A program made the position numbers and the translations under genes. The notes under the pieces were generated by a model. That model did not search any database, had not been told where the DNA came from, and saw only the letters and a list, made by a program, of their open reading frames with translations. From Sporosarcina sp. (lineage in GTDB: Bacteria; Bacillota; Bacilli; Bacillales_A; Planococcaceae): 43,087 nucleotides of DNA. Location: assembly GCA_029257435.1 (NCBI GenBank), contig JARIBI010000200.1, forward strand, positions 1-43,087, read 5' to 3'. How positions within the stretch are numbered: the stretch's first letter is position 1; every line of letters begins with the position of its first letter. Below, piece after piece: positions 8,393-16,419 of the stretch.

Positions 8393-9987
8393 TGGGGCAG
8401 CTCATGAAAGGAAGCATCCGTTTGACCAGGTTCATCGTCCGACGTGATTTTGTTCGATTAGTGCTTTGGGTTGTGGGCATTGCCGCAATCACGCTTGCAG
8501 TTCCGCTCGCTTTCCAAGATCTCTATCCGACACAGGAGCAGCGCAATGTGATGGCTGAAACGATGAGGAATCCCGCGATGACGGCAATGGTCGGACCAGG
8601 GAATTTAGAACACTATACGCTCGGTGCGATGACAGCGCATCAAATGCTGTTGATGACCGCAGTTGCAGTTGCGCTGATGAATATCTTGCTGGCTGTGCGT
8701 TTTACTCGAGCTGAAGAGGAATCTGGAATTACAGAAATGCTGCGTGCCCTTGCTGTCGGCCGCCGTTCACCGCTGATTGCAGCGCTAAGTGTGCTAGTTG
8801 GTGTGAACCTACTACTCACGTTGATTACTTGGCTGGGGCTAGCGAGCTTAAGATTGGAAGGGTTGGACAGTACGGGTGCGCTATTATACGGGCTGACGCT
8901 TGGCGGGACTGGATTGTTTTTTGCTGGAGTGGCAGTGGTTTGTGCCCAACTTGCAGAGAGCGCACGCGGGGCAACAAGTCTGTCCATGATTGTTCTTGTC
9001 CTTTCGTATCTCATTCGTTCCGCTGGAGATGTCACTGAATCAGCAGTGTCCTGGTTCTCACCTTTAGGGTGGGTCACATTTGTCCAGCCGTTCAGTGAGA
9101 ATAATGGCTGGCCGATTGTGTTAGCTGTCACGAGCAGTATGTTGTTAGGAATGCTCGCGGGAAGTTTACAAGGACGTCGCGATCTTGGCTCAGGGTTTAT
9201 CCGCACGAAGCCCGGACGGATCCATGCTTCTGCATATTTGGCATCTCCGCTTGGACTCGTTTTACGGCTCCAGCGAACAGGGATGATCATTTGGGCAATT
9301 GGAATGCTGATGCTCGGAATTTCGTATGGTTCCGTGCTTGGGGATATGGAGTCTTTTTTTGACGGGAATGAATTGCTGAAGAGTATGCTTGCGGGCAATT
9401 CAAATCGACCGATTGCAGAACAGTTTTTACCGATGCTGATGCTCGTTATGGCATTCATAGCGACAATTCCTGGAATACTTGTGATGCACAAGTTAGCGAG
9501 TGAAGAAAAGAAAGGGCGGATTGATAGTCTATTAGGCCTCCGTGTTTCCAGATACCGAATTATGGGAGCTTATGTGCTCGTTGCACTCCTGAATGGTGTG
9601 GTGATGAATTCACTTGCGGCTGTGGGATTGTGGGCAGCGGGAAGAAGTGTAATGGATAAGCCGCTTTCGTTGGAATTAGTGTTTGGGGCGAGCGCTGTCC
9701 AGCTTCCTGCTATCGCGGTTATGATTGGTGTGAATGCTTTCCTGATTGGTTTCATTCCAAAGTGGAGTTCCGTCATTTGGCTCTATCTTGTGTATTCGTT
9801 TATGACATTATATTTAGGCAGTTTGTTCCAAGTCCCTGAATGGGCAGCCCGTATATCACCATTCGGCTGGGTACCGGAATGGCCGATTGAAATGATGAAC
9901 TGGATGGCGGCGGGATGTTTGTTCGTAATCGCTGTTGGTTTGCTCAGTGCAGGAATGTATGGTTACCGAAATAGAGACATTCAGTAG
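8392..9987 (+). CDS. ABC-2 type exporter permease (polyketide/antibiotic exporter-like)
   Basis: A 531-aa permease with about twelve hydrophobic segments in two related halves, as in the family annotated as exporters of polyketide antibiotics (fused permeases of TetAB/YtrB-like systems). The first periplasmic-side loop after helix one contains the family-like stretch MAETMRNPAMTAMVGP, and a basic cytoplasmic segment (LASEEKKGRIDSLLGLRVSR) opens the second half. It pairs with the preceding ATPase through a 1-bp overlap. The likely role is export of a toxic or antimicrobial compound; this is family-level inference. No terminator with a T run follows. Confidence 0.85.
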   Translation: MGQLMKGSIRLTRFIVRRDFVRLVLWVVGIAAITLAVPLAFQDLYPTQEQRNVMAETMRNPAMTAMVGPGNLEHYTLGAMTAHQMLLMTAVAVALMNILLAVRFTRAEEESGITEMLRALAVGRRSPLIAALSVLVGVNLLLTLITWLGLASLRLEGLDSTGALLYGLTLGGTGLFFAGVAVVCAQLAESARGATSLSMIVLVLSYLIRSAGDVTESAVSWFSPLGWVTFVQPFSENNGWPIVLAVTSSMLLGMLAGSLQGRRDLGSGFIRTKPGRIHASAYLASPLGLVLRLQRTGMIIWAIGMLMLGISYGSVLGDMESFFDGNELLKSMLAGNSNRPIAEQFLPMLMLVMAFIATIPGILVMHKLASEEKKGRIDSLLGLRVSRYRIMGAYVLVALLNGVVMNSLAAVGLWAAGRSVMDKPLSLELVFGASAVQLPAIAVMIGVNAFLIGFIPKWSSVIWLYLVYSFMTLYLGSLFQVPEWAARISPFGWVPEWPIEMMNWMAAGCLFVIAVGLLSAGMYGYRNRDIQ

Positions 9988-10065
9988 GGACCGTTTTAAT
10001 GTTGAAAACGCGGGCTGTAAAGTGTGTAACAGGGAGACTCTCCATATAACCCGTTGTATGATTAA

Positions 10066-10094
10066 TGGTCACCTCTAGCTGCATACTGTATAAT
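10066..10094 (+). promoter_or_regulatory. Sigma-A promoter of the rsbR-like gene
   Basis: -35 TGGTCA (10066-10071), 17-bp spacer, perfect -10 TATAAT (10089-10094), predicting a start near 10101. Confidence 0.65.
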
Positions 10095-10127
10095 GGAATA
10101 TAGGAAATTAATGGAGTGTGATCATGA

Positions 10128-10943
10128 ATGCAGTCATTCGATCAATTTATTAACTATATAGCGCAGCATACGGATGAGCTGGCGGCCACAATCGTTAAAA
10201 GGGTCGTTGACGAGATACCAAGTGAAGTGCCTGAAGCTGAACAACAGCAGGCGCTGCTCATGTACAAGGAACTTTGGAAATCATTAGGGGAATCATTACG
10301 GGATGACCAATTTGAAATTCCTGAAGCGCTTATGAAGTGGAGCCGCAGCAACGCAGCTATGCAGACAGAAATAGGCGGCAAAATCTCAGTGATAGTAGAT
10401 CGCTATCCGCCGACACGCATGGTGTTTTCAGATGTTCTTGTTGAAATCAGCGAAGAAGCTGGACTTTCTCTAAAAGAGTTCGCACAAGTCAACAAACAAG
10501 TGAATACGATGCTGGATATTAGTCTCAATGAAACCTATTATGCATTTGAACGGCTATCAGAGCTCTATCGTTCCGAAACGGAACACGAACTCGCGCAATT
10601 ATCAGCACCAATCGTTCCTTTACAAGATGGAATTGTCGTCATTCCGTTCATCGGTGAAATTACGGACGACCGCTCCTATGCAATTATGAATAATGTCCTG
10701 CCAAAAATTGCAGAGATGGATGTGGAGTGTACAATTGCAGATTTCTCGGGGCTCGTTTCAGTAGACGATCATGTAGTCCGGTCGCTCCATCAAATAGAAG
10801 ATGCGCTTAGTTTGATGGGGATCGATGTCTATACGACAGGACTGCGGCCCGAGCTTGCACAGAAGATCGTCAATTCAGGTATGGATTTTGCGGGAACGAA
10901 GTATTATGCAACGGTTAAACAGGCTTTGGAAAGTTTGTTGTGA
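10128..10943 (+). CDS. RsbR-family stressosome protein (STAS domain) with Asp at both usual phospho-Thr sites
   Basis: A 271-aa protein with an N-terminal non-haem globin-like sensory region (about 1-150) and a C-terminal STAS domain (about 160-271), the layout of RsbR paralogues that form the stressosome with RsbS and RsbT. In B. subtilis RsbRA the kinase RsbT phosphorylates T171 and T205. Here the equivalent positions appear to be D180 (in GEITDDRS) and D214 (in VSVDDHV), 34 residues apart as in RsbRA. Acidic residues at both sites would mimic or remove phospho-control. No rsbS or rsbT lies nearby; the gene stands alone between its own promoter and terminator. ATG 10128 has GGAGTG 9 nt upstream. 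Confidence 0.85.
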   Translation: MQSFDQFINYIAQHTDELAATIVKRVVDEIPSEVPEAEQQQALLMYKELWKSLGESLRDDQFEIPEALMKWSRSNAAMQTEIGGKISVIVDRYPPTRMVFSDVLVEISEEAGLSLKEFAQVNKQVNTMLDISLNETYYAFERLSELYRSETEHELAQLSAPIVPLQDGIVVIPFIGEITDDRSYAIMNNVLPKIAEMDVECTIADFSGLVSVDDHVVRSLHQIEDALSLMGIDVYTTGLRPELAQKIVNSGMDFAGTKYYATVKQALESLL

Positions 10944-10963
10944 TAGTAAAAATCTTTAAAATG

Positions 10964-10993
10964 CGGATTCTTATGTTTAGAGTCCGTTTTTTT
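10964..10993 (+). terminator. Terminator of the rsbR-like gene
   Basis: Stem CGGATTCT/AGAGTCCG with a 7-nt loop and a run of seven T. Confidence 0.8.
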
Positions 10994-11033
10994 GCGTCCT
11001 GATTGCAGCAGCTTAACCACAGGTTCTAAACAT

Positions 11034-11062
11034 AGAAAAACCAGCCACGATAGTGATGGCTG
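11034..11062 (-). terminator. Terminator of the SHOCT-protein gene
   Basis: On the minus strand CAGCCA and TGGCTG pair around a short loop and are followed by GTTTTT, just downstream of the SHOCT gene stop. Confidence 0.7.
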
Positions 11063-11084
11063 ATTTGCTTGTTAGAAACCCGTT

Positions 11085-11393
11085 TCAGGATTGTATGTAA
11101 GTATTCTGTTTGCTGCAAGTTAGGAGTCTATTTTGAACAGTGAGCTCGTCTTCGGTTAGCAGACCTGATTCACGCAAGTCCTTGAGTCGCTTCAGTTCAC
11201 CGGCTAAAAAGTCTTGGCGAGAGGAGCGCTGGGTACCGTTCGAATTTCCGAGTTGTTTCGTATGACTTCTTATAAATGTGTAACCTAAATAAAGTGCGCA
11301 GCATGTCAGCAACAGCACGATTCCTAATGTGATTGACTTTGTAAATCCCCAAGTGACTAGAAGGACAAAAATACCGAGAACAGACCAACTCAT
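11085..11393 (-). CDS. Small membrane protein with SHOCT domain
   Basis: A 102-aa protein: two hydrophobic segments (about residues 3-22 and 24-42), a polar linker, then a C-terminal SHOCT motif (LKRLKDLRESGLLTEDEL). SHOCT is a short oligomerisation motif found at protein ends in many Firmicutes. The ATG at 11393 has GGAGG 9 nt upstream; a TTG three codons earlier abuts that ribosome binding site and is unlikely. The last 15 residues or so after the motif (from TVQNRLL on) are atypical, since SHOCT proteins usually end soon after EFxxxKxKLL, so the extreme C-terminus may be altered. The specific function is unknown. Confidence 0.75.
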   Translation of the reverse strand: MSWSVLGIFVLLVTWGFTKSITLGIVLLLTCCALYLGYTFIRSHTKQLGNSNGTQRSSRQDFLAGELKRLKDLRESGLLTEDELTVQNRLLTCSKQNTYIQS

Positions 11394-11593
11394 CGTGTTC
11401 AACCTCCACTGTATGATAAGACTATCTTATCTATAAAAAAAGAAAAAGTATACAGTCCAAAGGAACTATATCTGTTTAATTTAAAGGTTTTGTTTTTCTG
11501 AATGAATTTCTGAATGTAGACGAATGTAAGACTTTGTAATTAATAACTGAATAGTTGATGGAATCTGTTTTCAACAGTGGCATCATAGATATT

Positions 11594-11621
11594 TTGAAAA
11601 AGCTTTTGTATTCCCTATCAT
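11594..11621 (+). promoter_or_regulatory. Putative promoter of the SLH-SGNH gene
   Basis: -35 TTGAAA (11594-11599), 16-bp spacer, -10 TATCAT (11616-11621) in an AT-rich 296-bp gap. Nothing else was recognised in that gap. Confidence 0.45.
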
Positions 11622-11689
11622 TCAAACAATAAAAAATGAGTCGATATAAAATACAACGAACTTAACTACAAGCAACAGGGGGAAATGAA

Positions 11690-13003
11690 TTGAAAAGAGA
11701 AGCAAAAACGTATCGCAACTGGGCGGTACTGATCGTTTTGATGTTGACCATATCCTTCATATCACCAGTCATTGTAGAGGCAGATGGTTTCAGGGATGTA
11801 TCGCCGGCGTATAAAGAAGCCGTCACTTATTTAACGGAAAAAAACTATACGAATGGAATTTCGCCGACACTTTTTGGTACAGGTGACCCGATTACGAGAG
11901 GAAGTGCAGCGGTCATATTGGCGAATGCATTGGAGCTGCCGATGAACCCTGCAGAATCGCGCGGATTTTTAGATGTCCCTGCACGTGCAGAACAGGCTGT
12001 CAATGCTTTGAAGCATGCAGGAATCATACGCGGGAAAAGCGATTCGCGCTTCGGATTTACGGATTCGATAAAACGGGGTGAAATGGCGCTAATGCTCAGC
12101 CACGCCAAAGCGTATAATTTAACAGGAGATGCCTCTCGTATTGGCTTCCGTGATGTCAATAGCCGTTATGCTGAAGCTGTGGCTGGATTGGTTGCTAATG
12201 GGATCACAAAAGGGAAATCAGAAACTCGATTTGGAACGGATGATTTGCTGAAACGCGGAGAATTTGCAGTTCTTGTCTATCGTTCAGAAATGGACAAGTT
12301 GACAGAGGCGATGCCTAAGACGTATAGCGTGCTTGCGGATCAATTGAAAAGTGGAAACGTGAAGTCTATCAAATTGATCGGCGATAGTATTACTGCCGGA
12401 GCTGGCGGAAATGGCTATACAATCCCGGCAGACGGACGCGTGATTTTACAAGACGGGGAAGCGATTTATCGTGAATCATCTAAGCTTGCAGATACGTGGG
12501 CAAATCGATTCCGTGCATATGCTGAACGTCCAGAGTTCGGACAAGTCGATTTCTTCAATGCGGGCATTAGCGGGAAAACGGCTCAGTGGTCACTGGAGCG
12601 GAAAGACAAGCTGGTTTCATCCAAAGAAGATGTTGTCTTTGTGATGCTTGGTACGAACGACCGTCTCATTGGGGACCTCAATCAGTATGAACAAACGATT
12701 CGCAAGCTTTTATCTGAAGTAGACGAGCGTTCGAAGCTGATGGTTGTCATGGCACCGCCGCCTTCTACGCAGCAAATCGCACATTATCAATTTTCACCGG
12801 AAAGTATTAACAATCTTCTAAAACGAATCAGCAGCGAAAATGGATATGTGTTCGTGTCGCATTACGATGCAGTAAATGAGTTTTTAGAGCAGCATCCGGA
12901 CACAACTTATGAAGACTTGATGGAAACAAGGAGTCCTCATCCAACGAGCGCTGGGTATGAAGTGATGTGGAAAGCGATAGAGAGTAAGTTGCAGTTAAAA
13001 TGA
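11690..13003 (+). CDS. SLH-anchored SGNH/GDSL-family hydrolase
   Basis: A 437-aa secreted surface protein. The signal peptide occupies about residues 1-31 (ending VIVEADG). Three S-layer homology repeats follow at about 32-75, 90-135 and 148-195 (FRDVSP, FLDVPA and FRDVNS openings, each with an ITRG, IKRG or LLKRGE tract). A C-terminal SGNH domain covers about 225-437: block I IGDSITAG with nucleophile S233, an FFNAGISGKT stretch for block II, GTNDR for block III and SPHPTSAGY for block V with H417. The Asp usually found three residues before that His is replaced by Arg (RSPH), suggesting a Ser-His dyad or altered activity. SLH repeats normally bind pyruvylated cell-wall polymers. A wall-attached esterase role is inferred. 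The TTG start has GGGGGA upstream. Confidence 0.88.
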   Translation: MKREAKTYRNWAVLIVLMLTISFISPVIVEADGFRDVSPAYKEAVTYLTEKNYTNGISPTLFGTGDPITRGSAAVILANALELPMNPAESRGFLDVPARAEQAVNALKHAGIIRGKSDSRFGFTDSIKRGEMALMLSHAKAYNLTGDASRIGFRDVNSRYAEAVAGLVANGITKGKSETRFGTDDLLKRGEFAVLVYRSEMDKLTEAMPKTYSVLADQLKSGNVKSIKLIGDSITAGAGGNGYTIPADGRVILQDGEAIYRESSKLADTWANRFRAYAERPEFGQVDFFNAGISGKTAQWSLERKDKLVSSKEDVVFVMLGTNDRLIGDLNQYEQTIRKLLSEVDERSKLMVVMAPPPSTQQIAHYQFSPESINNLLKRISSENGYVFVSHYDAVNEFLEQHPDTTYEDLMETRSPHPTSAGYEVMWKAIESKLQLK

Positions 13004-13010
13004 ATACAGC

Positions 13011-13042
13011 AAACCCCCTTCAAGAGTTTTTGAAGGGGGTTT
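13011..13042. terminator. Bidirectional terminator between the SLH-SGNH gene and nanE
   Basis: A perfect 13-bp inverted repeat (AAACCCCCTTCAA and its complement) with a 6-nt loop lies between convergent genes and can serve both. Confidence 0.85.
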
Positions 13043-13059
13043 GTTGTATGAACCGTGTT

Positions 13060-13749
13060 TTAACGGGAATTGGTACGAGCATTTTGCAGTTCATTGGCAA
13101 ACGTACGGGTGATGTCTCGCGGACGTGTAATTGCACCGCCGACAACCACAGCGTATACACCAAGTTCAAACACCCGTTTAAGCATTTCAGGTGTAGCAAT
13201 ATTGCCTTCTGCAATCACGGGTGCAGTTACTGAGCTCAATACTTCTTTTAAGAATGAAAAGTCGTCATGGTACACTTTTTTTCCTTCCGTATTGGCCGTG
13301 TAGCCATGTAAGGTCGTTCCGATGTAATCGAAGCCGAGCTGTTCTGCGCGAACGGCTTCTTCCACAGTCGCAATGTCTGCCATGAGTTCGACGTGAGGGG
13401 CAGCCGAACGAGCGTATTGAACGAGTTCTTCAAGGGATTCCGCTGGACGCTTGGCAAGAGTCGCGTCCATCGCAATCACTTCACAGCTGCTTGTGAGCAG
13501 TTCATCTACTTCAATCCGAGTTGCTGTAATGTAGACATCGGATCCCGGATAATTCCGTTTCACAATTCCAATCACAGGTAGGGACACTTCTTGTTTAATC
13601 GCTGCTATATCTTCTTTCGAATTCGCGCGAATCCCTTTTGCGCCGCCTTGATAGGCAGCAAGTGCGAGTTTACTCATGATGAAAGACGAATGCAGCGGCT
13701 CGTCTTCGAGTGCTTGGCATGAGACGATTAAGTCTGATGGTAAATGCAT
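13060..13749 (-). CDS. nanE: N-acetylmannosamine-6-phosphate 2-epimerase
   Basis: A 229-aa TIM-barrel epimerase, the normal length for NanE, which converts ManNAc-6-phosphate to GlcNAc-6-phosphate. Family segments visible are [42 protein letters not shown] and [11 protein letters not shown], with the conserved lysine in GIVKR and Asp in ADIAT. GGAGG lies 7 nt before the ATG. It is the second gene of an operon after the PTS EIICB gene (12-nt gap), so ManNAc or a related amino sugar would be phosphorylated on entry and then epimerised into the GlcNAc-6-P pool. No nagA or nagB lies in the window; those would have to act from elsewhere. Confidence 0.93.
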   Translation of the reverse strand: MHLPSDLIVSCQALEDEPLHSSFIMSKLALAAYQGGAKGIRANSKEDIAAIKQEVSLPVIGIVKRNYPGSDVYITATRIEVDELLTSSCEVIAMDATLAKRPAESLEELVQYARSAAPHVELMADIATVEEAVRAEQLGFDYIGTTLHGYTANTEGKKVYHDDFSFLKEVLSSVTAPVIAEGNIATPEMLKRVFELGVYAVVVGGAITRPRDITRTFANELQNARTNSR

Positions 13750-13761
13750 AAGATTTCCTCC

Positions 13762-15312
13762 TTATTGCTCTAAAAGCTCTTCTACTTCGTTCTTTATAAC
13801 AGATACTTGAGGACCATATACGACTTGGACACCAGTACCATTCATAATGACGCCTTTACTGCCTGTCGATGGGAAAACTTCTTTCTTCACGAGTTCCGGA
13901 TCTTTTACTGTAACCCGCAGACGCGTTGCGCAGTTATCCAGGTCAAGAATATTCTCTTTTCCTCCAAATGCATCGATTATTGTATGAGAACGGCTCGCTT
14001 CGGGGTCGATAGATGATTGACCGTCGGCAGGTTCAACCGCTTTTTCATCTTCACGTCCGGGTGTTTTAAAGTTGAATTTGCGAATCATGAACTTGAATGT
14101 GAAGTAGTACAGGAAGAACCAAACGATACCGATGGGGATCACATACATCCAGTTCGTCTTCGCTTCTCCTTGCAATACACCAAAGAGCATGAAATCGATG
14201 AATCCGCCAGAGAATGTCTGACCGATTGTAATATTGAAAATGTCAGCCAGCATAAACGCCAAACCGTCAAATACGGCGTGGACTACGTATAGGGCAGGTG
14301 CAATGAACAGGAACGAGAACTCAAGCGGTTCTGTAATTCCGGTTAAGAATGAAGTAAGCGCAGCCGAAAGCATAAGACCGCCGACGACCTTTTTGTGTTC
14401 TGGCTTTGCTGTGTGGTAAATCGCAAGTGCTGCTCCAAGAAGACCGAACATCATCGTAATGAAACGGCCGGACATGAAGCGGGAAGTGCCTTCAAAGAAT
14501 CGTTCTGTGGTCGGGTCACTTAGTTGTGCAAAGAAAATGTTCTGTGTACCTTGAACAAGCTGACCGCCGATTTCCAGAGATCCTCCCAAACCGGTTTGCC
14601 AAAATGGCAAGTAGAAAATGTGGTGCAATCCGAAAGGTCCGAGCATACGGAGGATAAATCCATATAAGAATGTTCCGATGACCCCTGTCGCATTGACCAA
14701 GTTCCCAGCCTCTGCAATTAGATTTTGGAAAAGCGGCCATACGAGATACATGATTGCTCCAAGAATAATGGATGAAAATGCCGTCACAATGGGAATGAAA
14801 CGGGAACCGCCGAAGAATCCTAAATACTGAGGCAGCTCAATTTTGTTGAATCGATTGTGCAGCATTCCGGCCATGATTCCGACGACAATACCGCCGAATA
14901 CACCCATCTCGAGCGTTTGAATGCCTAACGCATTTCCTTGTCCGACAGCCGAAAGATTGTCGACAGCAAGTGTATCGGTGATGGTCAAGATCGCATTGAT
15001 CGTTGCGTTCATGACTAAGTAACCGACAAGAGCTGCCAGTGCAGCGGTCCCTTTGTCCGAACGGGCTAGACCGATTGCAATGCCGACTGCAAAGATGATT
15101 GGAAGGTTGGCGAAGACAATACTACCCGCGCTGCTCATTATAGTAAACAATGCTTGTAAGAAAGACTGATCTAAGATTGGATAAGAACTGATCGTATTGG
15201 GATTGGATAGTGCTCCCCCGATTCCTAACAGCAAACCAGCCGCAGGCAGAATCGCGATTGGCAGCATGAACGATTTTCCGAACTGTTGAGCTTTACCGAA
15301 AAAGTTTTTCAT
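13762..15312 (-). CDS. PTS glucose/N-acetylglucosamine-type EIICB, likely amino-sugar transporter
   Basis: A 516-aa phosphotransferase permease with domains in the order IIC then IIB and no IIA. The IIC part (1 to about 385) carries multiple membrane segments and the family motif GITEPLEFSFLF. After a linker the IIB domain has the phospho-cysteine motif LDNCATRLRV (C461). Phosphate must come from a IIA domain encoded elsewhere, commonly a glucose-type IIA. Linkage to nanE and to an RpiR regulator points to N-acetylmannosamine or a similar amino sugar as substrate; this is inference, since sequence alone cannot separate it from Glc, GlcNAc or MurNAc carriers. ATG 15312 follows AGGAGGTG with ideal spacing; a longer reading upstream crosses the promoter and was rejected. 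Confidence 0.87.
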   Translation of the reverse strand: MKNFFGKAQQFGKSFMLPIAILPAAGLLLGIGGALSNPNTISSYPILDQSFLQALFTIMSSAGSIVFANLPIIFAVGIAIGLARSDKGTAALAALVGYLVMNATINAILTITDTLAVDNLSAVGQGNALGIQTLEMGVFGGIVVGIMAGMLHNRFNKIELPQYLGFFGGSRFIPIVTAFSSIILGAIMYLVWPLFQNLIAEAGNLVNATGVIGTFLYGFILRMLGPFGLHHIFYLPFWQTGLGGSLEIGGQLVQGTQNIFFAQLSDPTTERFFEGTSRFMSGRFITMMFGLLGAALAIYHTAKPEHKKVVGGLMLSAALTSFLTGITEPLEFSFLFIAPALYVVHAVFDGLAFMLADIFNITIGQTFSGGFIDFMLFGVLQGEAKTNWMYVIPIGIVWFFLYYFTFKFMIRKFNFKTPGREDEKAVEPADGQSSIDPEASRSHTIIDAFGGKENILDLDNCATRLRVTVKDPELVKKEVFPSTGSKGVIMNGTGVQVVYGPQVSVIKNEVEELLEQ

Positions 15313-15343
15313 TATAACTACACCTCCTGGAAATATTTTTATT

Positions 15344-15372
15344 AGAATAGCAAACGCTTTCAATATTGTCAA
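15344..15372 (-). promoter_or_regulatory. Promoter of the EIICB-nanE operon
   Basis: Read on the minus strand: perfect -35 TTGACA (15367-15372), 17-bp spacer, -10 TATTCT (15344-15349). The cre site fills the spacer. Confidence 0.75.
15349..15363 (-). promoter_or_regulatory. cre site (CcpA operator) inside the promoter spacer
   Basis: TTGAAAGCGTTTGCT on the minus strand matches the catabolite-responsive element consensus (TGWAARCGYTWNCW type). Its position between -35 and -10 predicts strong repression by CcpA when a preferred sugar is present. The other likely input is the RpiR regulator encoded divergently. Confidence 0.82.
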
Positions 15373-15462
15373 TGTAAGAATGGACTCATTTTATAGTTCG
15401 TGTGTGCAGTTTTAGGCTATGCTATGATGTTGGAAAAGCTGAAATAAGAAAGGACTATAATT

Positions 15463-16257
15463 ATGGATTTTGAAAATCGCCTGCAAAAGCACAGCGCGGA
15501 GTTCACTGAGAACGATCGTAAAATCGCGGAACATTTACTGAACGAAAAAAATATTGCGCAGAAATCGATTACGGATTTGGCTGAAGAGATTGATGTTTCG
15601 CCTTCTAGTATCACCCGCTTTTGCAAAAAAATTCGGTTTGCCAGCTTCCAGCAGATGAAGTACGCGTTACTTGCAGCGCGCACCGAAAAGCGTGTAAATG
15701 ATGAAGAAGTGGAGAGTGTAGCCCGCTATTATCAGTCCATCATTGCGTCCACTCAGCAATTCATGGACACAGGCCAGACGGAGCGAATCGCAAATGATCT
15801 CATTCGTGCGAAGCGTGTTCTATTTTGCGGCATTGGGAATTCGGGGTTGATTGCAAAAGAATTCAATAGCAGAATTGAGCGAATGGGAATCGATTCAACT
15901 GCAATCACGGATGCGCATGCGATGGTCATGAAAACTGCATTGCTTGGGAAAGAAGACGTGTACATGTGCTTTTCGTACACTGGGAAAACGCAAAGCGTGT
16001 TAGACGCTACTCGACAGGCGAAAGATTGCGGAGCCCGGGTCATTGTCATTACAACGAATGATGCCGAAGAACTGACTGCACTTGCGGATGAAGTGGTGCT
16101 GGTTGCCAACCATGTATTTGTCGATGATGATAAGTTTATCAATACTCAAATTTCAAGTTTGTTTTACTTGGATGTGCTGACGTACCGTTTGCTGGAGAAT
16201 TCAAAGTTAATGGAGCAGCGTAACAAAACGCTTGAAGCGCTTAAGCGATTTGGATGA
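15463..16257 (+). CDS. RpiR/MurR-family transcriptional regulator
   Basis: A 264-aa regulator with an N-terminal RpiR helix-turn-helix (about 1-75, including SITDLAEEIDVSPSSITRFCKKI) and a C-terminal SIS sugar-phosphate-binding domain (about 110-240, with VLFCGIGNSGLIAKEF and CFSYTGKTQSVLDA). Members sense phosphosugars; the divergent position next to the EIICB-nanE operon makes that operon the expected target and a ManNAc-6-P-like phosphosugar the likely ligand (inference). The ATG has AAAGGA upstream. No operator palindrome other than the cre site was recognised in the shared 150-bp region. A strong terminator follows. Confidence 0.9.
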   Translation: MDFENRLQKHSAEFTENDRKIAEHLLNEKNIAQKSITDLAEEIDVSPSSITRFCKKIRFASFQQMKYALLAARTEKRVNDEEVESVARYYQSIIASTQQFMDTGQTERIANDLIRAKRVLFCGIGNSGLIAKEFNSRIERMGIDSTAITDAHAMVMKTALLGKEDVYMCFSYTGKTQSVLDATRQAKDCGARVIVITTNDAEELTALADEVVLVANHVFVDDDKFINTQISSLFYLDVLTYRLLENSKLMEQRNKTLEALKRFG

Positions 16258-16274
16258 ACGAACCAAATATGTGT

Positions 16275-16311
16275 AAAACCCAAGTTCCCGAACATAGGAA
16301 CTTGGGTTTTT
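16275..16311 (+). terminator. Terminator of the RpiR gene
   Basis: A perfect 14-bp stem (AAAACCCAAGTTCC and complement) with an 8-nt loop ends in a T run. Confidence 0.88.
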
Positions 16312-16419
16312 GCATGGTGTGGATTGAAATCCATTTTAGTTAGCAAGGTTTGAAAGTCATCGCTAGGGGTAAAACTGTTTAGCACATAAAATCGAGCAAC
16401 TTAGTGAGGATGGTCTTCT

